Positions 1-5,814 are shown, counted from the stretch's first letter. The stretch: DNA of 6,487 bases from REEB48 sp964355085 (GCA_964355085.1 CAYHBW010000033.1:1-6487); one strand, 5' to 3'. A program made the numbers and translations. Notes: generated by a model from the sequence alone, not told the origin.

Positions 1-1040
1 TCGATATGTCCGGCTTTTTCAGAAATTGCTATCAAATTGGTCACAACCAGAGGGAAAACAGCTTCGCGCCTGAACGCTTCTCCTATGGTAAGACCCTTGG
101 AAATTCCTTCCCTGGAAATCTTAAGAAGGCTGGTTTTAAGCTTGTCCGAACCGGCGGCATCGGCGGTGATTTCGATGGATTCGATTATCGGAAGGCCGGC
201 TTTCATCAAAGATGAGAGCGTGCTGGCGAAGCGCTGGAGAGCCAGACGATCAACGACATCCCTAACCACCGGCAAACGGGCGCTGATGAATTCCAAAACC
301 TGTTTTCCGGAATATGTTCTCGAGAAAAAATACCAGATCCCGGCGGCGCCGAAACCGACAAGCGGGAAAACAATGACGGCGTATTTATTCAGCGTAAGGC
401 CGACAGTGAAAACCACCCTGGAAAAAAGCGGCGGAGTGAATCCGGTTCCGGTGAAAATTCCGGCGATTTTCGGAAGGGCGAAAGTCACAAGTAGAAGAAG
501 CATCAAGAATGAAAGGGATAGGAGGATGACCGGATAAATGAGGGCGGCGCGGACTTTATTCCGCAATTCCTGCTCCTTTCCGAGTGAAACGCTCAAATTA
601 TCGAGAACATCGCTCAAATTTCCCGATACCTCCCCCGCTTTGACAAGATTAATGTAAACAGGACTGAAATATTTAGGGTAATTCGTGAAAGTAGTATAAA
701 ATGGATTCCCTTTTTCCAAATTCGCTCGGATCTCCATCAAAAGCGCCTTGATCGTCGGTTTATCGAAATCGTTTATGAGAATGTTGATGGCGCTGAAAAG
801 ATCCGTTCCGGATTTAAGCATCAGGGAAAGATATCTGGTCAGGAAGATCTTGTCGGAAACGGTTATCGTCTGCCCGAAAATTGAAGAATTGCTTCCTAAC
901 CCGGTTTTCACCGACTTGATGGAAATCGGACGGAGCCCCTTGCTCACCAGGGACTGCAAAACCTCATCAGGAGAGGATGCGTCCATTTCTCCTTCCGTAA
1001 CTTTGCCGTTCGCCTGCGATGCTATGTAATGAAAGCGCAT
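1..1040 (-). CDS. pilC: Type IV pilus inner-membrane platform protein PilC (partial, C-terminus beyond window)
   Basis: Reading the minus strand from the ATG at 1040 gives an uninterrupted frame of 346 codons to the window edge. The family (PilC/GspF) is the polytopic platform protein that couples the cytoplasmic ATPase PilB to pilin extraction and pilus assembly. The N-terminus (MRFHYIASQANGKVTEGEMD) is typical of the family. A first T2SF domain follows at about residues 65-190, with family-like stretches such as YLSLMLKSGTDL and LVKAGEVSGNL. A hydrophobic segment lies near 167-190 and another near 220-240. A second T2SF repeat starts near 268 (RFASTLSSLMKAGLPIIESI). Full-length members are about 400 residues, so roughly 50-60 are missing. 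It lies 98 bp downstream of pilB in the same direction. The ATG at 1040 is chosen because the family N-terminus begins there; no Shine-Dalgarno precedes it. An internal ATG (codon 19) has AGGAG only 2-3 nt upstream, which is too close, and using it would remove conserved residues. Confidence 0.95.
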   Translation of the reverse strand, partial: MRFHYIASQANGKVTEGEMDASSPDEVLQSLVSKGLRPISIKSVKTGLGSNSSIFGQTITVSDKIFLTRYLSLMLKSGTDLFSAINILINDFDKPTIKALLMEIRANLEKGNPFYTTFTNYPKYFSPVYINLVKAGEVSGNLSDVLDNLSVSLGKEQELRNKVRAALIYPVILLSLSFLMLLLLVTFALPKIAGIFTGTGFTPPLFSRVVFTVGLTLNKYAVIVFPLVGFGAAGIWYFFSRTYSGKQVLEFISARLPVVRDVVDRLALQRFASTLSSLMKAGLPIIESIEITADAAGSDKLKTSLLKISREGISKGLTIGEAFRREAVFPLVVTNLIAISEKAGHI

Positions 1041-1079
1041 TTTAGTTAGCTAGTTAGATTGTTGATTAGTTAGTTGGTC
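1041..1079. repeat. Low-complexity TTAGTTAG-type tract between pilB and pilC
   Basis: The stretch is built from degenerate copies of TTAGTTAG, TAGTTAG and GATTAGTTAG. It makes up much of the 98-bp gap between pilB and pilC, and the rest of the gap (1080-1138) is also AT-rich and repetitive (TTAACCACTTAACCAA). No terminator hairpin is visible, so pilB transcripts may read through into pilC. The origin is unknown; slippage-generated intergenic sequence is the simplest reading. Confidence 0.5.
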
Positions 1080-1090
1080 AGGAGATTAAT

Positions 1091-1126
1091 ATTCTAATTC
1101 TACAATCAAATTAACCACTTAACCAA
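1091..1126 (-). promoter_or_regulatory. Candidate promoter for pilC
   Basis: On the minus strand TTGGTT (1126-1121) is followed after 18 bp by TAGAAT (1102-1097), and a second TAGAAT abuts it at 1096-1091. The same TTGGTT/18-bp/-10 arrangement occurs before the response regulator gene. This could give pilC its own transcript in addition to read-through from pilB. The region is AT-rich, so chance matches are likely. Confidence 0.35.
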
Positions 1127-1138
1127 TTTACTAAATAA

Positions 1139-2842
1139 CTATTCTCGGATAACTCTCAATACTTCCTCGATCGTTGTCATCCCCCGCTCGACTTTCCGGA
1201 CTCCGTCTTCAAACATGGTTATCATCCCCTTCTTCCGGCAAAGTTTCCGCAATCCGTCCAGCGAAAATTCGTTCTCACTTATGAATTTCCGGATCTCTTC
1301 ATCCACGTTCATAGTCTCGAATATCCCGATACGTCCGCGGAGACCGCTATGGCCGCATTTATTGCATCCTTTTCCGTGATAAAAAACTTTGGTCGGCTTG
1401 TATTCTTCCGCGCCAAGATCCTTCATCTGGCTTTTTATTATCTGTATTATAGCATCGTCCGGCTTATACGACTCGATGCAATCGGAACAGATCCTGCCCA
1501 CAAGACGCTGGGCCATCGCAAGATTCAGAACCGCCGCCACGAGGAACGGCTGGATTTTCATATCCAAAAGACGCGGAATAACGGTCGGCGCGTCGTTCGT
1601 GTGGACAGTGGAGAGAACCAAGTGTCCGGTCAGGGCGGCGTTGACGGAAATTTCCCCGGTTTCTTCATCGCGGATTTCACCGACGAGGATTATATTCGGA
1701 TCCTGACGCAGAATGGATCGGAGAGCGCTCGCGAAAGTGATGCCGGCCGAAGGATTGATCTGTGTCTGATTCACGTATTTGATGTTATATTCCACCGGAT
1801 CTTCCACGGTCACTATGTTCACTTCCGGTTTATTCAGAGTATTCAGGACGGAATACAAAGTCGTGGTCTTACCGGAACCGGTCGGACCGGAAATCAAGAT
1901 CATGCCGAAAGTTTTCTTGATGTTTTCCTGGATTATCTGGACCGTATCCTCAAGCATGCCGATTTCCTCGAAAGCGAGCGGCCGCTGGGTTCCGGCAAGA
2001 AGACGCATTTCCACCTTCTCACCGTAAAATGTCGGGATGATTGAAACGCGGAGATCGATGTAATCCCGGCCTATTTTCTGCCGGAATCTTCCGTCTTGCG
2101 GCTTGGAATGTTCATCCAGCTTCAAAGCGGCCAGAAGTTTGATGCGGGCGGTAAGCGAAGGGTGGACTTCTTTAGGCAGACGCAAAATCTCCCGTAGGAC
2201 GCCGTCTATGCGGAATCTTACAAGAAGAGTGTCTTCAAAAATCTCCATGTGGATATCTGAAGTCCTGGTCGTCGCCGCGTAAGCGACGATATTGTCCACT
2301 ATGGCGACGATCGGAAGATCTTGAGCCGCCTCGTCTATTCCGGTGGCGCGCGAACGCATCGTCGCAGACACATTTTCCTCGATCAGTTTCCTGAAATCTT
2401 CAGCGCCGCCTTTCGAATAAAGGGACAGGGCGAAATTAAGGTCGCTTGACGAAGCAAGGTATGGACGGATTTCCGAGTTCAGATATCTGCGCAGAAATTC
2501 AGTCGCCTCAAGATCGCTCGGATCCTCCATGGCGACAGATATCGATCCGTCCGGCTCCCTCTGGAAAGCGGCCACGCGCTTATCTTTTGAAACATCCTCC
2601 GGGAGAAGATGCAGTATCGCCTCGTCCACGTTCTGCGGGGAAAGATTCGCCTTCTTGACGCCGAAATAATTCCCAAGAAGCTCGCTGAAATATTCCTTGG
2701 TCATTATTCTCTTGGATATGAGGATATCCGGAATATTCTGTTCCATGCGCGCGGCTTCCAGAACTACCTTATCAAAATCTTCCGAGGCAATCAGGCCTTC
2801 GGCGATCAGCAGTTCTTTCAATTTGTCGTTTGGGATTTGCAT
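1139..2842 (-). CDS. pilB: Type IV pilus assembly (extension) ATPase PilB
   Basis: This is a hexameric cytoplasmic ATPase of the PilB/GspE secretion-ATPase family, which powers pilus extension through PilC. Numbering from an upstream TTG (572 residues), the N-terminal MshEN-like domain spans about 7-150. Walker A GPTGSGKTT is at 324-332, the Asp box VEDPVEY at 350-356, Walker B ILVGEIRDE at 390-398 and the His box with HLVLSTVHTND at 412-422. A four-cysteine zinc site (C457, C460, C498, C501) is characteristic of PilB/GspE and absent from the retraction ATPase PilT. The length fits the family. I prefer the ATG at 2842 (MQIPNDKLKE, 567 residues) over the TTG at 2857, because a promoter at 2870-2897 would leave the TTG almost no leader, and MQIPNDKLKE resembles a normal start. 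Neither start has a Shine-Dalgarno. The stop is TAG at 1141-1139. It lies upstream of pilC in the same direction, which supports a pilus assembly locus. Confidence 0.96.
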   Translation of the reverse strand: MQIPNDKLKELLIAEGLIASEDFDKVVLEAARMEQNIPDILISKRIMTKEYFSELLGNYFGVKKANLSPQNVDEAILHLLPEDVSKDKRVAAFQREPDGSISVAMEDPSDLEATEFLRRYLNSEIRPYLASSSDLNFALSLYSKGGAEDFRKLIEENVSATMRSRATGIDEAAQDLPIVAIVDNIVAYAATTRTSDIHMEIFEDTLLVRFRIDGVLREILRLPKEVHPSLTARIKLLAALKLDEHSKPQDGRFRQKIGRDYIDLRVSIIPTFYGEKVEMRLLAGTQRPLAFEEIGMLEDTVQIIQENIKKTFGMILISGPTGSGKTTTLYSVLNTLNKPEVNIVTVEDPVEYNIKYVNQTQINPSAGITFASALRSILRQDPNIILVGEIRDEETGEISVNAALTGHLVLSTVHTNDAPTVIPRLLDMKIQPFLVAAVLNLAMAQRLVGRICSDCIESYKPDDAIIQIIKSQMKDLGAEEYKPTKVFYHGKGCNKCGHSGLRGRIGIFETMNVDEEIRKFISENEFSLDGLRKLCRKKGMITMFEDGVRKVERGMTTIEEVLRVIRE

Positions 2843-2869
2843 GCCGATTTTACCCAAGAGGGCAAGTTA

Positions 2870-2897
2870 ATTTTAACGAAGCCCGATTGGTTGTAAA
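2870..2897 (-). promoter_or_regulatory. Predicted promoter of pilB
   Basis: The minus strand shows TTTACA (2897-2892, 5 of 6 to TTGACA), a 16-bp spacer and TAAAAT (2875-2870, 5 of 6 to TATAAT). The predicted start of transcription leaves a leader of about 20 nt before the ATG at 2842, with no Shine-Dalgarno in it. Confidence 0.5.
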
Positions 2898-2904
2898 ATC
2901 GAGC

Positions 2905-3001
2905 ACCCCGTTAGATATCAAGGAAGAATCGCTATATGTAAAAATCTGCATAATATTTTAAATTACTTCCTGTATTATATATTTCGATTATCTAATGGGG
3001 T
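2905..3001. repeat. 97-bp inverted repeat between the membrane-protein gene and pilB
   Basis: The arms ACCCCGTTAGATA (2905-2917) and TATCTAATGGGGT (2989-3001) are complementary over 13 positions, with one G-T pair. A nested pair AGGAAG (2921-2926) and CTTCCT (2966-2971) lies inside. The interior is AT-rich and has no open frame. It could be a MITE-like element, a structured transcript end for the upstream pilin operon, or a regulatory stem ahead of pilB. No U-run follows on the minus strand, so it is not a classical intrinsic terminator. The single G-T would be a G-U wobble in plus-strand RNA but an A-C mismatch in minus-strand RNA. Confidence 0.5.
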
Positions 3002-3009
3002 AAGGCCTA

Positions 3010-3043
3010 CTTTATGAACTTTATAACTTTCAACTTAAAACTT
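3010..3043. repeat. AACTT-type low-complexity tract at the 3' end of the membrane-protein gene
   Basis: Degenerate tandem copies of AACTT are separated by short AT stretches. They overlap the last codons and stop (TAA at 3037-3035) of the membrane-protein gene. This is a second low-complexity tract of the same general kind as the one at 1041-1079, but with a different unit. Confidence 0.4.
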
Positions 3044-3775
3044 CATGATTTGCCACATTGGCAAAGTCGCCAACCATCTACTTATAATTATAGTGGAAAT
3101 CGCCGAAGGTATCCAAAGGTAAAACAGTGGAATACGAGGTAACTCTTTTTTTCCTTGAATAATGGGGGCATTTACGCTGTCATCCTGAGCGGAGTGAAGG
3201 ATCTCGGAATCAGATTCTTCGCGAAGCTCAGAATGACTGGAAGAATCTGAATTCTCCGCCGGTCGGCGGATAAACTCCTCAAGCTTGCCTGCCGCAGGCA
3301 GGTGCGGAATGACAAAGTGAAAAAAAGTAAGTAAAAGATTTAAAACCAGATAAATAGATAAAAATATTATCAAATAGGCCATCCAGCCGGGAGTTCCGGA
3401 TAAAAATAAGGAAATCAGCAGCAGATACGGCTCAACCGCCTCGAAAAACCTTTCTCCGTATTTTCTGTTAAGTTTTTGCGCTCCATAAAATAACGCCCCG
3501 CCCATCAGAAGAGATACCAGGTATGGATTGAAAAAATGGTAACGGGCGTAGTAAACGAAATAATCAAAACTCTGGTAGGGAGGCAGAAGAAACTTTGTCC
3601 GCTCGCCGGATTGCCAGAGTGCAAACTGCTGCCAGGAATTAAATGCGGCAAATCCGAAAACCAGCACTAACGATGCGGTAAAAAACAAAAATCCGGCCTG
3701 ATTGAGCCGGTCTTTTTGCATGAACAACTGCAATATAAATAAAATTGCCAGGAATATTATCACAACAACTGACAT
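3035..3775 (-). CDS. Polytopic membrane protein of unknown function, with in-frame palindromic repeat insertion
   Basis: I do not recognise a family. From the ATG at 3775 the product is 246 residues. (A TTG directly before it would add one; positions below count from that TTG.) Hydrophobic segments lie at about 2-20, 30-48, 84-100, 116-128, 132-157 and 216-234, suggesting five or six membrane spans. Between the last two lies a hydrophilic stretch at about 160-205, rich in Ser, Glu and Asp (for example SHSELREESDSEILHSAQDD). This stretch is encoded by a cluster of palindromic repeats (3178-3300) and is probably an insertion tolerated in a loop. The start is nine bases past the stop of the upstream pilin gene, so the two are almost certainly co-transcribed and the protein may serve the pilus system. 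No Shine-Dalgarno is present. The gene ends in a low-complexity tract, with a 7-bp perfect hairpin at 3049-3065 within its last codons. Confidence 0.8.
   Translation of the reverse strand: MSVVVIIFLAILFILQLFMQKDRLNQAGFLFFTASLVLVFGFAAFNSWQQFALWQSGERTKFLLPPYQSFDYFVYYARYHFFNPYLVSLLMGGALFYGAQKLNRKYGERFFEAVEPYLLLISLFLSGTPGWMAYLIIFLSIYLVLNLLLTFFHFVIPHLPAAGKLEEFIRRPAENSDSSSHSELREESDSEILHSAQDDSVNAPIIQGKKELPRIPLFYLWIPSAISTIIISRWLATLPMWQIMKF
3049..3065. repeat. Perfect 7-bp hairpin in the last codons of the membrane-protein gene
   Basis: TTTGCCA and TGGCAAA flank a 3-base loop, a few codons before the stop. On the minus strand only a short T-rich stretch (GTTTT) follows, some distance away, so it would be at best a weak terminator. 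It may be a leftover of a palindromic repeat. Confidence 0.4.
3178..3237. repeat. Dispersed palindromic repeat (TGTCATCCTGAGC type), inside a coding sequence
   Basis: The left arm 3178-3204 begins TGTCATCCTGAGC, and the right arm 3212-3237 ends GCTCAGAATGAC. They are imperfect inverted copies matching at about 20 of 26 positions. From general knowledge, this TGTCATTCTGAGC...GCTCAGAATGACA pattern is a widespread palindromic repeat in environmental bacterial genomes, including CPR. A further inverted match, AGATTCTTC (3212-3220) to GAAGAATCT (3240-3248), suggests a second partial copy. Here it is translated in frame as a Ser/Glu/Asp-rich loop. Confidence 0.75.
3255..3270. repeat. GC-rich palindrome (REP-like)
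   Basis: TCCGCCG and CGGCGGA form perfect 7-base arms around a 2-base centre. It lies 17 bp from the preceding palindromic repeat and is in frame within the membrane-protein gene. Confidence 0.6.
3286..3300. repeat. GC-rich palindrome TGCCTGC-C-GCAGGCA (REP-like)
   Basis: Perfect 7-base arms surround a single central base. It is followed at 3301-3313 by GGTGCGGAATGAC, which on the minus strand reads GTCATTCCGCACC and resembles the edge of another common dispersed repeat. Third member of the repeat cluster inside the membrane-protein gene. Confidence 0.6.
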
Positions 3776-3784
3776 CAAAAGAAA

Positions 3785-4351
3785 TTACAGAGTTAATCCT
3801 GCAGCAGTGCCAATCTCGTATATGGTATCACTGTCTCCTCCGTCAATAATCTCGCGATTATCCGCGCCGCTGGTATAGCGAGTGCTTTCGAGATTCGCGT
3901 TCAATTCATAAGTAGTTAAAGCGCTGCTGCATGAATAAGAATAGTAATAAGTCGTAGTATTGGAAGGATCGACAGGTAATGAAGCTATCGGGGATCCTCC
4001 TGGAACACCAGTGGCGAAATTTACAGGAAGCCAACCGGCTCCGGTAGTGAGTCTTGAAACCGATTCTATGTTTGTCGCTGCCGTGTGTCTTGCTCCGCAA
4101 CTGGCCGCCAAACCAGTTATGGAAGACCAGCAATTCGTGCCGCACGCTCCTGATCCGTCCAAATCAGAACCGCCGGAAGAAATATAAAGACCGATCGCGC
4201 TGTTCAAAGTCGCCAAGTCCTGGATACGGGTGGTATCGCGGGCCTGGGCGAAAAGCTGGGCAGGATTCAATACTAAAACAGAAACAGTTCCTAAAATAGC
4301 CAAAATACCGATAACAATTATAAGCTCGAGTAATGTAAAACCTTTAGACAT
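3785..4351 (-). CDS. Type IV pilin / pseudopilin (second of tandem pair)
   Basis: The product is a 188-residue prepilin. The class III signal is very short (MSKG), with predicted prepilin-peptidase cleavage at G4|F5 and then FTLLELIIVIGILAIL, including the conserved Glu at mature position 5 (E9). The hydrophobic helix to about residue 28 anchors the subunit in the membrane and forms the filament core after assembly. Four cysteines (70, 74, 85, 141) could form disulfides. The C-terminal acidic region (TSGADNREIIDGGDSDT) resembles the calcium-binding end of GspG-type major pseudopilins, which is inference. It is a paralogue of the gene at 4431-5024, sharing the N-terminus, the GSPIA-LPVDP motif and the DGGDxDxxYE end. 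The start ATG at 4351 is fixed by the signal. Its leader is AT-rich without a Shine-Dalgarno, behind an extended -10 promoter. The membrane-protein gene follows within ten bases. Confidence 0.93.
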   Translation of the reverse strand: MSKGFTLLELIIVIGILAILGTVSVLVLNPAQLFAQARDTTRIQDLATLNSAIGLYISSGGSDLDGSGACGTNCWSSITGLAASCGARHTAATNIESVSRLTTGAGWLPVNFATGVPGGSPIASLPVDPSNTTTYYYSYSCSSALTTYELNANLESTRYTSGADNREIIDGGDSDTIYEIGTAAGLTL

Positions 4352-4382
4352 AATTATTTAATGTTATTTTTAACGTATTCAT

Positions 4383-4393
4383 ACTATACCATA
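4383..4393 (-). promoter_or_regulatory. Extended -10 promoter of the second pilin gene
   Basis: The minus strand reads TATGGTATAGT (4393-4383), a TGn-extended -10 box similar to the one before the first pilin gene. The predicted leader is about 24 nt to the ATG at 4351. No convincing -35 is seen, as is common for extended -10 promoters. It suggests that the two pilins can be transcribed separately. Confidence 0.55.
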
Positions 4394-4430
4394 CGCTGAA
4401 TCCAAAATCCTAACCCCGGATGTGAATAAC

Positions 4431-5024
4431 TTAAAAATCCAGTCCGGGATCAGTACCGACCTCATAAAAACTATCGTTATCCCCCCCGTCTTTTGTAAGC
4501 TTATCGTCAGTTCCGACAGTATATTTTTCACTTTCAAAGGTGGCATTCAATTCAAAAGTAGCCGGTCCTTGGGCACAGGCATAGCGGTACACAAGGTCTC
4601 CGGAATTTGTCGGGTCAACCGGCAAAATAGCTATAGGCGAACCGGTCGTCATATCGCTGAACGGGACAGGCATCCAGCCGCTGCCGTCAATGATTCTGGA
4701 CGCCGTGATGACGTATCCGCCGCCTCTGTTCGCAAAGCTCTGCGTAGTCGGATTCGCGTAAACATAAACTTTTCCGCCCGGTCCGGAAGCGCATTCCGCG
4801 TTGGCGAAAGAAGTCCCGTTCAAATCAAAGCCGGAAACCGATGAAATATACTGGCCCATGGCTGAAGCGATATTGCTCAAATCCTGGACGCGGGAAGAGT
4901 CCCTCGCCTGGCGGAAAAGCTCGGCCGGGTTCAGCACCAAAACGGCGACAGAACCGAGAATCGCAAGAATACCTATGACTATTATCAATTCAAGTAATGT
5001 GAATCCCTTTTGGTGGATTTTCAT
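4431..5024 (-). CDS. Type IV pilin / pseudopilin (first of tandem pair)
   Basis: The product is a 197-residue prepilin. The leader MKIHQKG is followed by predicted cleavage at G7|F8 and FTLLELIIVIGILAIL, with Glu at mature position 5 (E12). After the hydrophobic helix, LNPAELFRQARDSSRVQDL matches its neighbour almost residue for residue, while the centre (about 65-110) differs: it is Gly/Asn-rich, with cysteines only at 78 and 150. The conserved C-terminal motifs GSPIAILPVDPTN, FELNATFESEKYT and DGGDNDSFYEVGT recur in the second pilin. The acidic end may bind calcium as in GspG pseudopilins (inference). One of the pair may be the major and the other a minor pilin, but the sequence does not say which. 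A run of seven G (minus strand) at 4487-4481 encodes part of the DGGD motif. There is no Shine-Dalgarno, and an extended -10 promoter lies directly upstream. Confidence 0.93.
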   Translation of the reverse strand: MKIHQKGFTLLELIIVIGILAILGSVAVLVLNPAELFRQARDSSRVQDLSNIASAMGQYISSVSGFDLNGTSFANAECASGPGGKVYVYANPTTQSFANRGGGYVITASRIIDGSGWMPVPFSDMTTGSPIAILPVDPTNSGDLVYRYACAQGPATFELNATFESEKYTVGTDDKLTKDGGDNDSFYEVGTDPGLDF

Positions 5025-5047
5025 AATGAATGCACCACTTATTTCTT

Positions 5048-5064
5048 ATTATAATTATAGCATA
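5048..5064 (-). promoter_or_regulatory. Extended -10 promoter (tandem -10 boxes) of the first pilin gene
   Basis: The minus strand reads TATGCTATAAT (5064-5054), a perfect extended -10, directly followed by a second TATAAT (5053-5048). The predicted leader is about 22 nt from the first box or 16 nt from the second, with no Shine-Dalgarno. The -35 region is weak (TTTTCC). Confidence 0.6.
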
Positions 5065-5128
5065 GCGGACAGACAGGGAAAAATAAAACTGAAAAACCAA
5101 AAAACGAAAGAACTATGGACAAAACTGA

Positions 5129-5503
5129 CTACTTGGGCTGGGAAAGAAAATCACGGACTTTCTGAACCATGTCATCGATTGTCGTCCTGGCCTTGATTAT
5201 GTAATCAACTGCGCCGAGTTCCCTGCCGCGCGCCAGATCGGATTCCTGGCCGAGATTGGAAATGACGACCACCGGAACTTTCGGCGCCTGTGGGTCGGCC
5301 TTCATTTCTTCCAGGACTTCAAATCCGGATTTTCCCGGAAGGATGAGATCGAGCAGGACAAGATCCGGAACAAAAGACTTGAGCGACTTCACGGCCTCAT
5401 TCCCGGATTTAACACTAAGAACGTCAAAGCCCTCCCTCTTCAGGCGATTCCCGAGAAGCGAGGATAGAAACGGATCGTCTTCAATCAGCAGGACTTTGCT
5501 CAT
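5129..5503 (-). CDS. Stand-alone CheY-like response regulator (receiver domain only)
   Basis: The product is a 124-residue single receiver domain with no output domain. It shows the complete phosphorylation site: acidic pair E8/D9-D10, phosphoacceptor D52 in LVLLDLILPG, the switch residue S82 after VPVVVIS, the aromatic Y101, and the conserved lysine K104 in DYIIKA. Such proteins work by docking to a partner when phosphorylated by a histidine kinase. Its position just upstream of the pilin genes suggests control of the pilus machine, comparable in principle to PilG/PilH, but this is inference and no kinase is present in the window. The ATG at 5503 has no Shine-Dalgarno, and the promoter at 5521-5550 leaves a leader of only about 10 nt. 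The stop is TAG at 5131-5129. The gap to the first pilin gene has T-rich minus-strand sequence but no clear terminator hairpin. Confidence 0.93.
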   Translation of the reverse strand: MSKVLLIEDDPFLSSLLGNRLKREGFDVLSVKSGNEAVKSLKSFVPDLVLLDLILPGKSGFEVLEEMKADPQAPKVPVVVISNLGQESDLARGRELGAVDYIIKARTTIDDMVQKVRDFLSQPK

Positions 5504-5520
5504 AAAATTTATTAATCTGA

Positions 5521-5550
5521 ATTATAACAGATAACGGCGTCCTCAACCAA
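5521..5550 (-). promoter_or_regulatory. Promoter of the response regulator gene, very short leader
   Basis: On the minus strand TTGGTT (5550-5545), an 18-bp spacer and TATAAT (5526-5521) are present, with TG one base before the -10 (TGTTATAAT, extended -10). Only 17 bp separate the -10 box from the ATG at 5503, so the leader would be about 10 nt. The promoter is back to back with the plus-strand promoter at 5558-5586. Confidence 0.6.
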
Positions 5551-5557
5551 TATCGGA

Positions 5558-5586
5558 TTGACATAAGGATGTTTAATCCATAAAAT
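5558..5586 (+). promoter_or_regulatory. Sigma70-type promoter of the small plus-strand gene
   Basis: A perfect TTGACA (5558-5563), exactly 17 bp of spacer and TAAAAT (5581-5586) form the best promoter in the window. Transcription should start near 5593, about 27 nt before the ATG at 5620. It diverges from the response regulator promoter, with the two -35 regions less than 10 bp apart. Confidence 0.7.
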
Positions 5587-5619
5587 ATCTGTAGGACAAT
5601 CATCGGAATCGGATCGCCA

Positions 5620-5814
5620 ATGTTCGGAATCGAAGCCAGTGTTCTGGCAATCTGCCTGATATTTTTAGGAGCCACCATAGTCGTGGTATCCATCAGCGTG
5701 ATTCTCGCGAGAGGAGTCGTATATCTCGGACGGATATGTGCGGCAATTGAAAGAATCGCCGATGCGCTCGAAAAAAAACAGAAGGAGGATCAAGGACACC
5801 ACCCTGACCGGTAA
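5620..5814 (+). CDS. Small single-pass membrane protein of unknown function
   Basis: The product is 64 residues. A short N-terminus (MFGIEAS) is followed by one strongly hydrophobic segment at about 7-29 (VLAICLIFLGATIVVVSISV). An amphipathic, probably helical tail follows (GRICAAIERIADALEKKQKE), ending in charged and His residues. I recognise no family. That this is a real gene, although small, is supported by a near-consensus promoter at 5558-5586 and an intrinsic terminator that begins within its last codons (5795-5827), making a complete single-gene transcription unit. It is the only plus-strand gene here and diverges from the response regulator. Upstream of the ATG there is only a weak purine stretch (GGAATCGGATCG) and no AGGAGG. 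The topology recalls small regulatory or scaffold membrane proteins, but no function can be assigned. Confidence 0.7.
   Translation: MFGIEASVLAICLIFLGATIVVVSISVILARGVVYLGRICAAIERIADALEKKQKEDQGHHPDR

Noticed and set aside
37..537. Plus-strand open frame of 166 codons
   Set aside because: It lies antisense to pilC, which has a full family match in its frame. The plus-strand translation is Arg/Ser-rich without a recognisable domain.
1349..2044. Plus-strand open frame of 231 codons
   Set aside because: It is antisense to the ATPase core of pilB, including its Walker motifs, and shows no domain of its own.
3178..3313. CRISPR array or insertion sequence at the repeat cluster
   Set aside because: The repeats are palindromes of different kinds, without regular spacers, and no transposase is encoded nearby.
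4422..4844. Plus-strand open frame of 140 codons opposite the first pilin
   Set aside because: Shadow of the pilin gene; it shows no signal, domain or promoter.
5782..5791. GATCCTCCTT on the minus strand as the displaced 3' end of the 16S
   Set aside because: It lies about 330 nt beyond helix 45, past a terminator-like hairpin and within the coding end of the small plus-strand gene, where AAGGAGGAT simply encodes Lys-Glu-Asp. No intron structure linking it to the 16S is evident.
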